DNA of 5,758 nucleotides from Spirosoma fluviale (GTDB lineage: Bacteria > Bacteroidota > Bacteroidia > Cytophagales > Spirosomataceae), in contig CAMDSI010000138.1 in assembly GCA_945906915.1 (NCBI GenBank), forward strand, positions 1 through 5,758, written 5' to 3'. The notes below the pieces were generated by a model. It saw nothing but the letters and a program-made list of their open reading frames with translations, did not search any database and had not been told where the DNA came from. Shown one piece after another: positions 5,708 to 5,758 of the stretch. The translations under genes were made by a program, and so were the position numbers. The first letter of the stretch is position 1; each line of letters opens with the position of its first letter.

Positions 5708-5758
5708 TTAACGCAATTTTAAAGTGACTAATGATAAGACCGCTAAGATGATTCCCAC
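5708..5758 (-). CDS. mraY: Partial CDS, C-terminal 16 residues of a membrane protein, probably MraY
   Basis: The minus strand enters the window in a frame encoding VGIILAVLSLVTLKLR followed by TAA at 5710-5708. This is a hydrophobic helix end with a short basic tail. It lines up without gaps, up to the stop, with the C-terminus of MraY as I recall it from E. coli (ISLMLVLIGLATLKVR), sharing the TLK-x-R ending. MraY is the membrane enzyme that joins phospho-MurNAc-pentapeptide to undecaprenyl phosphate, making lipid I. The gene would lie directly upstream of aroA, 13 nt before its TTG, in the same operon. With only 16 residues the family call is tentative. A second open frame (5756-5691), which ends in a TGA overlapping the aroA TTG, is possible but encodes a less protein-like sequence. 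Confidence 0.5.
   Translation of the reverse strand: MGIILAVLSLVTLKLR

Noticed and set aside
5691..5756. Alternative frame for the upstream gene end, with its TGA overlapping the aroA TTG
   Set aside because: Its sequence (GNHLSGLIISHFKIALIAKLF) matches nothing I know, while the other frame gives a clear membrane-helix end resembling MraY.

Overview
The window reads as an ordinary chromosomal stretch of a free-living member of the Bacteroidota, probably the Cytophagales. The support is indirect: moderately AT-rich DNA, start sites without clear Shine-Dalgarno sequences, TTA-rich leucine usage, a class I purE/purK pair, a DUF6580-type membrane protein, and an EPSP synthase with the AGTTMRFL loop that I associate with this phylum. 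The genus cannot be fixed from the sequence alone.

Layout. Positions 1-2470 hold a tightly packed minus-strand operon read in the order purK, purE, a membrane-anchored LysM protein, and an unrecognised small protein cut by the left edge. Junctions are a 10-nt gap, a TAATG overlap and an ATGA overlap. Positions 2471-2570 are a 100-bp divergent intergenic region. It contains a degenerate duplicate of the purK start region that ends in a three-codon mini-ORF. A single plus-strand gene, an integral membrane protein of the DUF6580 type, fills 2571-3116. A long hairpin at 3132-3169, with A-tract and T-tract flanks, ends it and also ends the convergent operon. Positions 3185-5758 hold a second minus-strand operon: the last 16 codons of a membrane protein that looks like MraY, then aroA from a TTG start, then an exported metal-dependent amidohydrolase whose ATG overlaps the aroA stop.

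Function. PurK and PurE together convert aminoimidazole ribonucleotide to its carboxylated form in purine synthesis. AroA makes EPSP in the shikimate pathway. MraY, if correctly identified, makes lipid I for peptidoglycan. The LysM protein probably binds peptidoglycan or a related glycan in the periplasm. The amidohydrolase is likely a periplasmic dipeptidase or related hydrolase.

I found no CRISPR array, insertion sequence, tRNA, rRNA, phage module or defence system. No previously undescribed system can be supported here. The points most worth a second look are the decayed copy of the purK start, the changed glyphosate-contact loop of AroA, the apparent mraY-aroA adjacency, and the LysM protein coupled to purE.
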